64,000 nt of DNA, taken from assembly GCA_026182355.1 (NCBI GenBank), contig JAPFBL010000007.1, positions 1,488,001 to 1,552,000 on the forward strand, read 5' to 3'. A program made the translations under genes and the position numbers. Numbering within the stretch: the stretch's first letter is position 1; each line of letters begins with the position of its first letter. This document shows positions 24,121 to 33,822 of the stretch, piece by piece. The notes under the pieces were generated by a model. That model ran no database searches and was not told where the DNA came from. It saw only the letters and a list, made by a program, of their open reading frames with translations. Source of the stretch: Hermatobates lingyangjiaoensis. Lineage: Eukaryota > Arthropoda > Insecta > Hemiptera > Hermatobatidae.

Positions 24121-24126
24121 GTTCCC

Positions 24127-24350
24127 TGGGGTCCAGAGGAGCCCGGTGGTTAGCGTGTTCGCCTCTGGACTGGTAGACCCTTGTACATTCTCACTCTGGA
24201 CCTCAATTTCGTTTGGAAGGTAAAAGAATCTGAGGACATCGTCCCTCGGAAAGGACGATAATCCGTCGGGCTCTAGCCTGTACGATGTGAGGTACTCGTT
24301 AAAGATCACTACTCTAACGAATTCGAGTCAAAATTTAAGGCTCGTAATAT
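24127..24350 (+). mobile_element. tRNA-derived SINE, without the LINE-type tail
   Basis: tRNA-like head with A-box region GGTGGTTAGCGTGTTCGCC and anticodon-arm-like CTCTGGACTGGTAGACCC. The B box is worn (TGTACATTCTCAC). The body follows: GGACCTCAATTTCG, GTCCCTCGGAAAGGACG, AGCCTGTACGATGTGAGG and TACTCGTTAAAGATC. The same modules occur in the copies at 35745-35982 and 51597-51905. It is not a functional tRNA because the B box is broken and no acceptor stem closes. Confidence 0.8.
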
Positions 24351-25665
24351 AAGATCAATCCGGTAACACGGATTTTAATAATACTAAATGGGTACCATAT
24401 AATAGATGAGCCACAGTTTCTACCACAAGAAATCATTTAAGATGAAAACCTGTAAGAGCAGGCATTGTAAACAAAGAATGTTATTCCTTGAACGATTTTT
24501 TTTAACAAGTTATTTTATATCCCTAAAAAAGTCTATTTTTTAGTTCGAAAGCTCAGACGTTTGTTCATAGAATAATAAAAATAACAGTGGAAGTAAAATA
24601 AATGTGTTTTATTTAAATAAAAAGAGTTAACCTTAATCTTAAAAATTTACAAATTAGATCAAACAGAATGACATTGATGGTGAACTTATGTACCACTTTA
24701 CGTATCTTAATATCTTGACTAATAGTTGCTTTGGTATCATTTGTATGAGAAGCTTACAGATTAGATCTGTGAATTCCTGATTAAAGCAGCACTTTGAGTT
24801 TAAGGGGAGCCACGTTACTCACTTATCTCTCATTTATGCCCACTAATAATACCTTTTTATTTGCGTACCAAAGCTTATGTGTTGCAGTCAAAAGCAAGTC
24901 ATTTAACATGTTTTTATAAAAAATGCCAACTTTTAAAACTGTAGATCTCGCTGATTCTATGAAAATATCCCTGCATTTTGTAATGAAATTGAAATGCTGT
25001 TGATTATTCTGGTAACAACAAATACAAAATGCAAATGTTATCGAAATTGATAGAACATGACCTTCTGTAGAGATAAAAAAAAGAGATATTATATTATGAT
25101 AAGCATGGCATTATAGTAATTATATTTTAATAGACTTGATGTCATGACAGTTACACTACTATTATAATAATAAACATATGAATTATTTTACATACTATTG
25201 TTAAATCTTTTTTTTTTTTTGACCTGTGTAATTCAGCGCATAAGTATATCAGTAAGCTGTGTTAAAAGTGAATAAAACCTAGACAACCTTGAAGAAACGA
25301 CAGGTCATTCTAGAAATGCGGATTTTACAAATGTAGATATCCATCTAAGAGGAAATGCCTGGGACCAGGGCTTGGGTTATAAGTCTAATGAAGTCAACTG
25401 GAAGCAAACATCTATTAAGTCAGAACCTAAATGGCTGACTTGGACTATCGTCAATGACCCATTAATTATGAATGGCAGTCTAAAATAGACCCAAGCAAGA
25501 AACAAGCTGCTTAGAAACCAAAGAAACCGTTTACCAGTAATGAGAGCTTTCAACTCTAATTACTAAACTTGTTGTCATCTACACGACACGAGGACTGACG
25601 CTTTGTTACAAGTGTCTGCGACGTATTCACCTCATAATGAAGGTGTCATTTTGATACGAGGGCTA
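24351..25665. other. No gene recognised
   Basis: AT-rich; no domain-bearing frame or repeat match noticed. Confidence 0.45.
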
Positions 25666-25669
25666 AAAT

Positions 25670-25880
25670 AAATCGGGCTTTGGTCAGATTTCCTGGTTCA
25701 TATCAAACTACCAATATTAAAGTTTTAATTTTTTTCTCAACAATTTCCATAAACCTACAAAACAGGAAAACAGAGCTTCTTGATAAAACATACTACCTCT
25801 TCACTTCAAACGTCAGTATATTAATGAAGGTTGGTACCATCTGGTTAGAGCCTGATGAGATTGTCGAAAAATGAAAGCTC
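25670..25880 (+). repeat. Diverged family A arm and a CTGATGA...GAAA segment
   Basis: 25670-25775 follows the 43513-43640 arm in order (TCGGGCTTTGGTCAG, TCCTGGTTCA, AAACTACCAAT, CCTACAAAACAGG). At 25848-25880 GAGC precedes CTGATGA and GCTC follows a GATTGTC-GAAA segment, so GAGC/GCTC could pair as a stem I. Position 16.1 is not T, so it is at best a decayed ribozyme. Confidence 0.5.
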
Positions 25881-26154
25881 CTTGTTATTATTCTGCAGTT
25901 CTATTGTTTGTTTAAAATCTTTATTCCTGTGCCTATTGGAATCGTTAACAAATCATCGACGAATTCATATAAGCCTGGTAATATTAAAAGGCATTTTCTA
26001 AAGCACAGGCAGTTAAAGCATACAAGTTTTTTTTTTATGTATCCCAGCTGTTCCCCATATTGTGTCAATTCAATGCCTTTTGGTTAACATTGCATCATAA
26101 ATATCTTCCATATAACCTGTTAACTTAGTTTTTAGTTTACTATTTTTGTACCTG

Positions 26155-26375
26155 TTACTTGTAGGATAACTGGTAGCGTGTTTGCCTTTTGTATAGAAAT
26201 TACAAGTTCAAATCTTTAGACGTAACTCTAGATTTTTCATGTGGGAGAAGGGATATCTTGTTCGTGCCGTCCCTCAAGAGAACCTAGAGCTGTCTGCCCC
26301 CAGTGTCTACAACATCAGATACTCCTAAAAGATCCATACTGTAATAAACTTGAGTGAGGCAAAATTTTAAATTCT
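26155..26375 (+). mobile_element. Diverged tRNA-derived SINE
   Basis: Order as in the other copies: AACTGGTAGCGTGTTTGCC (A-box region), ACAAGTTCAAATC (B box), GTGCCGTCCCTC, then ATACTCCTAAAAGATCC. It is more diverged than the 24127 copy and lacks the LINE-like tail. Confidence 0.65.
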
Positions 26376-26417
26376 TGAAGTGAAGTGAAATGAACTAGCT
26401 AATCCCTTAGTTAATGC

Positions 26418-26465
26418 CTGAGGAAGAACACTACGTGTTCGAAACGCTTTGTTTATACCATTAAA
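26418..26465 (+). ncRNA. Hammerhead-like core with strong stem II
   Basis: Core CTGAGGA (26418-26424; the seventh position may be any base) is followed by a perfect six-bp stem GAACAC/GTGTTC with loop TAC, then GAAACG. Stem III could be AC/GT with a five-base loop, but no contiguous stem I was found. It may be a truncated ribozyme from another PLE family. Confidence 0.4.
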
Positions 26466-26548
26466 TTTTTATATGTGGAGACCATTTCATTAGCTTTTTA
26501 GCCTACAATGAGTAAATACCACATAACTGATTGCACTACATTAGAATG

Positions 26549-26650
26549 AAATATATATATATATATATAGTATATATGTAGTGAGTTTCTTTCATATATG
26601 TGTTCTTTTTGATAATATGGTCTATATATATACCATATATATATATATAC
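26549..26650. repeat. TA tracts flanking a family C end fragment
   Basis: (TA)n at 26549-26570 and 26636-26650 bracket GTAGTGAGTTTCTTTC ... TGTTCTTTTTGATAAT, the 3' portion of family C. Confidence 0.6.
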
Positions 26651-27188
26651 ATATTTCATTAAATTGTTTGCCTATCTTTATCTTCTCATATTTCCTAGAT
26701 ACTTTTTCCAGTCTTCTTATTAAGGACTTCCATTGACAGGGAAGAACATAAACGAGTTCACCAAAAGATTTGGTATTATAGTTCATCATTATTTATTTTA
26801 CACTAATCACTACACTACACTATGAAAAATAAAAACAGACCGGTTTCGGTTCTTTAATAACCATTATCAATGTAAATTCTAAATAACTATACTAAATAAC
26901 TAAATCTAAATAATTCTAAATCTTTTTAGATTTATAGTTTGTAATTAGATGTTATTTAGAATTTACATTGATAATGGTTATTGAAGAACCGAAACCGGTC
27001 TGTTTTTATTTTTCATAGTGTAGTGTAGTGATTAGTGTAAAATAAATAATGATGAACTATAATACCAAATCTTTTGGTGAACTCGTTTATGTTCTTCCCT
27101 GTCAATGGAAGTCCTTAATAAGAAGACTGGAAAAAGTATCTAGGAAATATGAGAAGATAAAGATAGGCAAACAATTTAATGAAATATG
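26650..27188. repeat. Family D palindrome with ~238-bp arms
   Basis: Left arm about 26650-26887 and right arm about 26951-27188 are almost exact reverse complements around a ~63-bp AT-rich loop. Each arm contains GGTTATTGAAGAACCGAAAC (or complement) and a basic reading frame. The outer ends touch TA tracts on both sides. It is the longest hairpin in the window and would form long double-stranded RNA if transcribed. Confidence 0.9.
26965..27003 (+). ncRNA. Family D hammerhead-like motif (mirror copy at 26835-26873, minus)
   Basis: Stem I ACA (26965-26967) pairs with TGT (27001-27003). The core is TTGATAA where CTGATGA is expected. Stem II GGTT/AACC follows, then GAA at 26991-26993, stem III AC/GT with loop CG and C at 27000. 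The layout is complete, but the change of the catalytic G (second last core base) to A predicts an inactive copy. The other arm carries the same motif on the minus strand. Confidence 0.5.
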
Positions 27189-27255
27189 TTTAAAAGAAGG
27201 CCTGCTCCCTAAGTACACAAATATATATACATATATATATATGATCAGAAACTAA
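27049..27255 (+). pseudogene. PLE-like 5' reading frame (basic, helical), truncated
   Basis: 68 codons starting in the right arm of the family D hairpin. It reads TKSFGELVYVLPCQWKSLI, then RRLEKVSRKYEKIKIGKQF, then NEICLKEGLLPKYTNIY, and runs into TA repeats. The same protein is encoded inverted in the left arm, and related frames occur at 9393-9560 and 44405-44640, both minus. The lysine-rich stretch ending in a CxxEGLLPxYTNIY signature resembles the region upstream of RT in Penelope-like proteins. It lies ~50 bp downstream of the hammerhead-like motif, the arrangement expected for ribozyme-bearing terminal repeats placed 5' of the ORF. No RT follows, so it is a 5' remnant. The PLE assignment is inferred. 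Confidence 0.6.
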
Positions 27256-28080
27256 CAAATGAAAAAGACACTTCCATTTTTATGAGTTTTCCTTGATCGA
27301 TTTGCTTGATCTTTCTTTTTCTTTTTTCCTGATGATGACTGAACTAGAAATTAGAGACTACATGCATATCTTTCAACGGTATGTTTCTCAAGTTGACTTC
27401 TGAACGTTTGACTGTCCGAACCATATTTGATATACCATACATTTTCAATGCATAAGTACATATATATAATGATAAAAATCAAATAAAAAAACCAATATGA
27501 AATTCTGAGATTAAAATTTATCTACCAGTTACCGTCCTCATTAACATTACAAAGAATTTTTTTTTTACTCTGATAATGATATTTCTAGTCAAATGATTTA
27601 GTGCTCATCATACTGCTTACATATTTTACATATTTTGTAATTACTCTGGTTATTATGTTAATCACTGAACACCTACTTTAGTGGATATAATCACTTTATT
27701 TATCAATGTCATCCAGTCATTACGTCACTGCCTTATCAACCAAAAAAGTTGTCATTATTTAAATAATGTGTTATTTCTTATAACTTAGTTGAATGTAATT
27801 TTTGTTGAGAAATATTATATAATATTTAGTTCAATTTAAATTAGCAAGGTTAATGCTAACAACTATCAAGTTAAAAGAAGAAAAACATACTAAGACTAGT
27901 AATAAAGCATTAAAACAAATCCAGACGTCGTATACAATGGAATTACTTAAAGTTATTCAATGAAAGGAAATGCGACTAGGTTATTGGGTAAGGCATGTAA
28001 AAAGACGAGCATTTTATGAAAAATAAAAGCCGAAAGAAAGAAATGGAGAGTGTATTGAAGGGAGAGGGAAGGCAAACAAA
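27256..28080. other. No gene recognised
   Basis: AT-rich. A CCTGATGATGACTGAAC word at 27327 recalls ribozyme cores, but no GAAA-linked stem could be drawn. Confidence 0.4.
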
Positions 28081-28084
28081 GGAG

Positions 28085-28200
28085 GTATTGCGAAGGGGCG
28101 GGAGTTTCACTTTCGCCGGCCTCGATTGAAGGCAGCTCACGGTGCAGCGCTATCGCTGACAGCGGACCTGTCTTCATTGTGCCACACTCTTGGCCCATTT
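28085..28200 (-). other. GC-rich island, possible exon or promoter
   Basis: A short GC-rich block. On the minus strand a frame from 28198 reads MGQECGTMKTGPLSAIALHR and then meets GTGAGC, a usable splice donor. No domain is recognised and no partner exon was found. It shares a CGGACCTGTC word with two other islands. Confidence 0.3.
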
Positions 28201-28497
28201 CCTCTCGTACACAGCTATATCATCTCTCTCCCATAAGGGTCCTGCCCAGTCTATCAACTCTCTTCGAGTACACTTTACAATTGTCAACTCCAACCTTTAC
28301 ATATCATTTATAACACTTTTTTGAAATGTGTTCTCCATTAACAACGCAATCCTATTTTTTTCTGTTTGTGATTATCCCTGGTACTAATGCTACTCAAGTA
28401 TTAGTTGGGTAGTGCCAGTACGATTTCCGCATTATCAGCAGGTTACATTACAACATTCCTGCTGTTGTATTGCTCTTATCATAACAGAAGTGTTTAT

Positions 28498-28668
28498 ATT
28501 AGAAATAGGGTAAACTGTCTTACCTCGTAAGATGTTCTTGGATTCGTTGGAGTGCTTCCAGATTTGTCCATCTTCAATCGTAACTGATCGCAAGATGGAC
28601 AACGTCGGAAAGCGCTCTGACGACTCCAAGAACATCTTACGAGGTATGACGGTTTACCCTATTTATAA
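28498..28668. repeat. Family E palindrome, second copy
   Basis: Arms about 28498-28580 and 28585-28668. ACCTCGTAAGAT and TCTTACGAGGT mark the outer parts. The right arm has GATGGACAACGTCG then GAAAGCGCTC, as in 14927-15122 but more diverged. Confidence 0.8.
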
Positions 28669-28818
28669 AATAAATCTTACTAACCTCAGTGGTAATAAGA
28701 ATATGCATGTATATAACAGAAGTAGTGAACCTAACAGAATGACCAAAATATCATGTAACACTTTATGAAGTGAAACATGTTATACAATTTATGTATGTTT
28801 GCCTCAGATCATTTAATC

Positions 28819-29073
28819 ACATGTTTTGAATTGAACATGTCATTGATTTGATCCCAGAGGTTTGAACGAAATAGAAAAGGCACACGTCAAGAAGCAAACA
28901 CTTTATGGAGTTGATTTTCGAGATTTTTTCGAAAAATACTAGGCATACACTATGAAGTAAAACAGGTTTTGAGACAATCTTCAAGGTTTGGCTGAAGTGG
29001 ACTACGCACATGTTATGAAGCAAACAGGTTATGAAGTGGATCCTCGAGATTCTCTCGAAATGGACTAAGAAGG
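28819..29073. repeat. ~63-bp tandem repeat, four units, open on the minus strand
   Basis: Units start near 28819, 28884, 28947 and 29008. They share ATGAAGCAAACA, CTCGAGATT and CGAAATGGACTA words with divergence. The period is close to 63 bp, and the minus strand stays open across all four units from about 29110 to 28817, giving a 21-residue period such as VCLVFFEKISKINSIKCLLL. It may be a decayed coding minisatellite or chance. Confidence 0.75.
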
Positions 29074-29764
29074 ATGTGACGGGTTTATGAGAAATGGTAT
29101 AAAATACAGAGTAACACTAACTGGATGTTTGTAACTTTCTACTCATATTCAGCCGAGTTAAATTAGAGCAATAATTCATAGTGCAGACTTCACTTCTGTC
29201 ACAATATATAAAGACTCAATGCTTTTTTACATGTCGACGATTGTTAGATAACAGAAATTTATTTGATATTTTTACCATTACAGATAATAAATATTTGTTC
29301 AGCAAATCTTTGTTGGTGTTGGTAAAATGCACCTCTTTGGAGAAAATGCATTGGAATTGGAGGCATAAATTGGACGAAGATATATCGGTTATTTCTAGAG
29401 AGTCATTTCAACTGCAGCCGATGAAAAGCATACTAAATAACGATCACCTCATCATGATCTCTTTTAGAAAATTAAAAAAGCTAAGGCATATCACTACTCA
29501 TTGCTCATCACTTCGATGATACTGTCTAGTAGATAATGCCTGTAAAAGAGATGACAGGCTTACTCTTTTCTTAAAGCCCAAAATAATAATAATTCGTTTG
29601 TGATTAGTAGGAGTTGTTCGATCAGTTCAAGATGTTGCCAATGTTCAAATTGAACTCTGATAGAGTCTCTAATCAGTTCTACTTAAATATGCACACCGTC
29701 CGAAACTTAATTAACAACTTCTAGTCCAGAATTCGAGGTAAGACGATGTCATTTAAATTTCATC

Positions 29765-29937
29765 TCATTCAAATTTATTAAGAAAAGGAATATTATTGAG
29801 TAACTGGCATCGTACAGGCTGAAGACAACAGCTTTACTTCACCACCACATGAAGAATCTAAAGTCAGCCAAGATTCGAACTCCAATCTTCAGTACAAAAG
29901 ACAAGCACGCTAACCATTAGGTTACAGCAGATCCTGC
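29765..29937 (-). mobile_element. Diverged tRNA-derived SINE
   Basis: Minus strand: GTAACCTAATGGTTAGCG (A box), AAGATTGGAGTTCGAATC (B box), CAGCCTGTACGATGCCAG and TTACTCAATAAT. The order and words match the SINE family. The 3' part and LINE tail are missing. Confidence 0.75.
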
Positions 29938-29939
29938 AT

Positions 29940-32185
29940 TTTATTATTAGCATATTATTGATTGGAAACTTTATTTCTATTGTTTAAAAAATTTCAAGTC
30001 TGCAAAACCCATTTCATTAAAACTACAACCAAACCTCGATTTCGGATTTTGTTGAATTTTTCATTTTATTGGCAACAAACCAATTTGCGAGTAGATATTT
30101 GTACACGCGAAGATAGGTACGAATCTTAATATGTTATTGGCACGTTACAGTTTACAGGATTTGAAGAAGCATACGAGATACGATATATAAATAGTTTTTG
30201 AATAAAAAACCGAACAGTTTTTAGACAAAATCGGGCCTTGGAAAAGGATGACGTGGTACTTTATCATCACAGAGTAGTTTTTCAACTCTACTTGTAACTA
30301 TATAGGTTTGAAAAGTGTGAGTTCTAGTGTGTGCACGACCTTTTGGATTCATACGTACCACACATACACACATTTAGATACAATCAAAAAAAGAGAATCA
30401 AAAATTATCTCAGAGGGTTTCAAAACATGTAAATTCGACTCAAGCATGAAAGTGAACTTTCCTATCATTACTCTACTTTGCTTCTGGTCAAGTAATAAAG
30501 AATAGCCTGAGTTACTTAGAAATATGCTACAATGATTCCTGCGTAATAGTCTAACAATATTCCATGTTAAAAAAATGTTATGAATTCTAGGAGATAGAAA
30601 CCGTCAATCGTACAATGAAAATACTAATTATTAAAACACTAATAAAGGCTTTATTAAACACTAAAACCACTAATTAGTGTTTTAAATTTGATTACTTTAT
30701 TTTATTAAAAATTCTGGAGTAGCTAATACTAGATGTAACCGTAAGAAACCTACTATCCGTAATAATACAATCAATTTATTCTTCCATTTTTTTTAATGTA
30801 ACTCTTGTATATTGATAATTTTGATTCAAATGAATTTGCATTTTTGTTTAAAACTTGTGAATTCAGCGAAGACACATTTCTTTTAAATGACTTAATTTAA
30901 TAAATAAAAGAAATATTCATTAGCAAAATTTTGTGCCCCTTGATTTAGTAAACAAAAAATTAATAATCGTCGAATTACACAAGTAAATTTATATTATAAA
31001 CTTTTGTAAAATTTATAATAATTTAAATAAATTAATTAAATTTTATCATAAATTTGATAATAATAATATTAAATTGATAATATAAACGAATGATTAATTG
31101 AATTAAATGAGATTAGCAATGTAATCTGGTTGGTAATCAACGTAATCAATCAGTGGCGGTTGAGTTTGCGCAGTCCATTATTATATTGCCCATTAGTTTT
31201 GATTACTGGGATTATTGAGAGAGTTTATAAAAGACATAATGACTAAAGTGAAGTTATTAAAATATCTATACATATTTATTGATATAGATTACCTATATTC
31301 AATTTCACTGCTTGTACGAAATGAAATGGTAACACTGGACTATTGTTTAACTCTAATATAAAAGCGAAAATGTCGTTTAAATAATATTTACTTAAGTAGA
31401 TATATTTTAAATCTCTTTTCTTTAAATAGATCAAATATTTGAAAAAGATCTCTGAACGACTCACAACGAATTAATGCAAATGTTATAAATAATTATGATA
31501 TTTTAATTATGTAGATGCTTCTGTACTTTTCTTGTTGTTAATTATATTGAAATATAAATTATTTCAATCCTTATGTATTATTTAATTAATACTCTAATTT
31601 CAAAAACAAATTAGATCTAATTAATTAATTATCTGACATTTTAATAATATTAAGACGAGTTAATTTTAATAACATTAAGACGAAACAAATCCAAGTGGAA
31701 AGAGGTAGAACTTAATCGTTGCCCTTTTTAGATTTATATTGTTTCTACAACAATTGAAATTTAATTATAAATTACAATTAATAGACGCAATACTAAATCA
31801 AGAAAAGCAGCCAGCCATAAACATTCGATTTAATAATTCTTGTAGAATTTTAAAACTATTTTCCAATAGACCGACCCAGATTACCAGAGGTAGTAGGTGA
31901 GTCCAACCTACCCTATCTTAACCCCTCCCCCCCCTCCAAAATTCTGTCTGATCCAAGAGCGAAGTCCTGTAAACATTCCTATACTAATCCACCTTGTAAA
32001 TATAAACTGACTACTCACTGTTATTCTCATTATTGTCCTGATGATGAAACATGTCGACTAGTAATATTGGTGATAAGCTTTATATTTTTAATGAAGAGTC
32101 GGAAATGAATTCCGGAAATTGAAGAAATTATGTAAGAAACAGATACAAGCCAAATATCGGGCGTTATTTAACAATATATATATAT
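29940..32185. other. AT-rich DNA, no gene recognised
   Basis: Includes a worn CCTGATGATGAAACATGTCG segment at 32038 that may be another ribozyme-core relic, and a short C run at 31926. Nothing else is identifiable. Confidence 0.45.
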
Positions 32186-32189
32186 ATAT

Positions 32190-32420
32190 ATATATGTTGG
32201 GTTTTGACGAAGATCGTTTGTTACGGTTGAAAGATCTTAGTCTTTGTTGTTGAAATCCACAGACTACTTTTCTTTGTAAAATAATTTGTAATGTAACACT
32301 GGGTTTTTCTGTTTCAAAATTTATACTTCTGCCAATGAAAAAAGTTTTAAACAAAAACCGAAATGTTGGCATTGAGAGTTTAATTGAACCTGAAGAACTG
32401 ACCGAGTCCCGATAAACTTT
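32190..32420 (+). repeat. Chimeric family B plus family A remnant
   Basis: After (TA)n: TTTTGACGAAGATCG, TTGTTACGGTTGAAAGATC (family B core with damaged CTGACGA), then a TTGTTGAAATCCACAGACTA block shared with 43858-43940, then GCCAATGAAAAAAGTTTTAA, CCGAAATGTTGGC and CTGAAGAACTGACCGAG of family A. TA tract again at 32425. Confidence 0.75.
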
Positions 32421-33471
32421 AGTTTATATATATATATATATAATTTAAATTTTAAATTATATATATATAATAGAAATTTTAAATTCATTAAGATTGAACT
32501 TTTTTGACTAACTTGTGAAAATACAATGGAGAAAACTAAACATCATGTAATATTAAATGTATAATAAAAAATATTATATAAAGAATATTTATAATGATAA
32601 AGAATACTAAATATCGCGAAACACCGACAATTTAATGAAAAAGTAGCGTTGCTACCTTCTTGTCGATTGTTTTTCAATTGTTTAGTATGAACAGTTGGAA
32701 AATGTTTAAATTTAATATTAGAAACGACTTTATATAAACAGAAGGAAAATGCTTGTAGCCGAAGTTGGCTGGATTGATTGAAACACTTGCATAGAAAGTC
32801 TTGTATTTGCGTAACAAAGTGTCTATTTAATCGTTATTTTTTTAAATTCATACTTAAAAGGTAAGCTATAACTATGCTTGATATTGATTTATTTTGGGAC
32901 TTAAGGTAAGATAAGTGGAAGTGAGTTGATGAAAGCAGTACGAACAGCAATAGATGTATACACTCGTCTGCATTATTTCAAGGTCGCTGCAGAAGTGAGT
33001 CAGAAAGACTGCAGATGTACCCCTGAAGTAGGAAAGTTTCTTTAGATCTATTGGCAACCTGATCACCAACACGACATAATATCAAGCAGTCTGCACAGAA
33101 CCTCCTTCAATTCCACGCTGTTTTAAACTCATATTTCTATAGCAAAACGATGATTAAACTATTTGGAAATAAATTTAAAACTTCAAGAAGCATAATATAT
33201 TAGCATATATTGTACGTTTTTTTTGAAATATCATCCCTATTTTCCCAAACAAGTGCTTGTGAATGTGTTTTTAAAAATAAATCAACAGTCAACTATTCTA
33301 TTTTAATGTGGCCAAAATTTCGTGTGAAAATATTTATTGAATTCCTTATTATATTAACAACATTATAATATGATGTCGTGAATTTGTATACAAAAGATAA
33401 TGAAAACATTACAATATTAAGTAGAGAGATTATTATATTCAATCCTTACTTAAAGCTACTCATTTAAAAGC

Positions 33472-33543
33472 CGCACACACACACGCACACACACACGCAC
33501 ACACACAGACACACATAAAGAGAGAGAGGGAAAGAAAGAAACC

Positions 33544-33577
<34 letters not shown>

Positions 33578-33578
33578 G
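33472..33578. repeat. (CA)n / GA / (TA)n compound microsatellite
   Basis: CACACG-interrupted CA tract, an AGAGAGAGGGAAAGAAAG piece, then TA tracts up to the start of the family B foldback. Confidence 0.9.
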
Positions 33579-33608
33579 ATCAAACCACAATATGAAATGG
33601 GAAAACAA

Positions 33609-33651
33609 GACTAAGATCTTTCAACTGAGTCAAGCAGTCTTCGTCAGAGTT
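33609..33651 (-). ncRNA. Family B hammerhead-like motif, left arm
   Basis: Minus strand: stem I ACT/AGT (three pairs), core CTGACGA, stem II ACTG/CAGT with loop CTTGACT, GAA, stem III AG/CT with loop AT, T at the cleavage position. Relative to the plus-strand partner a C-G pair in stem II is replaced by T-A on both sides, which preserves the helix. Confidence 0.6.
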
Positions 33652-33674
33652 AAAAACCCAACTGATATGTTTTT

Positions 33675-33717
33675 GACTCTGATGAAGACCGCTTGTTACG
33701 GTTGAAAGGTCTTAGTT
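33675..33717 (+). ncRNA. Hammerhead ribozyme candidate, best copy
   Basis: Stem I GACT (33675-33678) with AGTT (33714-33717, one G-T). Canonical core CTGATGA at 33679-33685. Stem II is A33686-T33703 plus ACCG/CGGT (33688-33691 with 33699-33702), one bulged G and a 7-nt loop. GAA is at 33704-33706, then stem III AG/CT (33707-33708 with 33711-33712) with a 2-nt loop, and T33713 at the cleavage position. All invariant hammerhead core bases are present. A minimal stem III is what has been described for hammerheads of Penelope-like elements. Cleavage would fall after 33713. Activity is not shown. Confidence 0.65.
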
Positions 33718-33786
33718 TTGTTTTACCATTTCATATTGTGCTTTGATCATTGATTGTTATTTCACGCGTTTATGTGAAATCTTGTT

Positions 33787-33822
33787 ATATATATACAAAC
33801 ACACACACACACACACACACTT
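33787..33822. repeat. (CA)n microsatellite
   Basis: About 14 CA units with one interruption. Confidence 0.9.

Larger units (their letters stand above)
33580..33778. repeat. Family B foldback with a ribozyme-like core in both arms
   Basis: Inverted copies: minus-oriented unit 33580-33660 and plus-oriented unit 33661-33760, ending in the CACAAT / ATTGTG end words, followed by GTTATTTCACGCGTTTATG. TA tracts flank both sides. Confidence 0.85.

Noticed and set aside
29181..29519. 112-codon forward frame
   Set aside because: Longest frame in its neighbourhood but no domain, no splice or promoter context and AT-driven composition. Not supported as a gene.
32036..32060. CCTGATGATGAAACATGTCG as a hammerhead core (also 27327 and 41303)
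   Set aside because: CTGATGA is present, but stem II, GAAA placement or stem I could not be drawn convincingly. Too common a word to claim.
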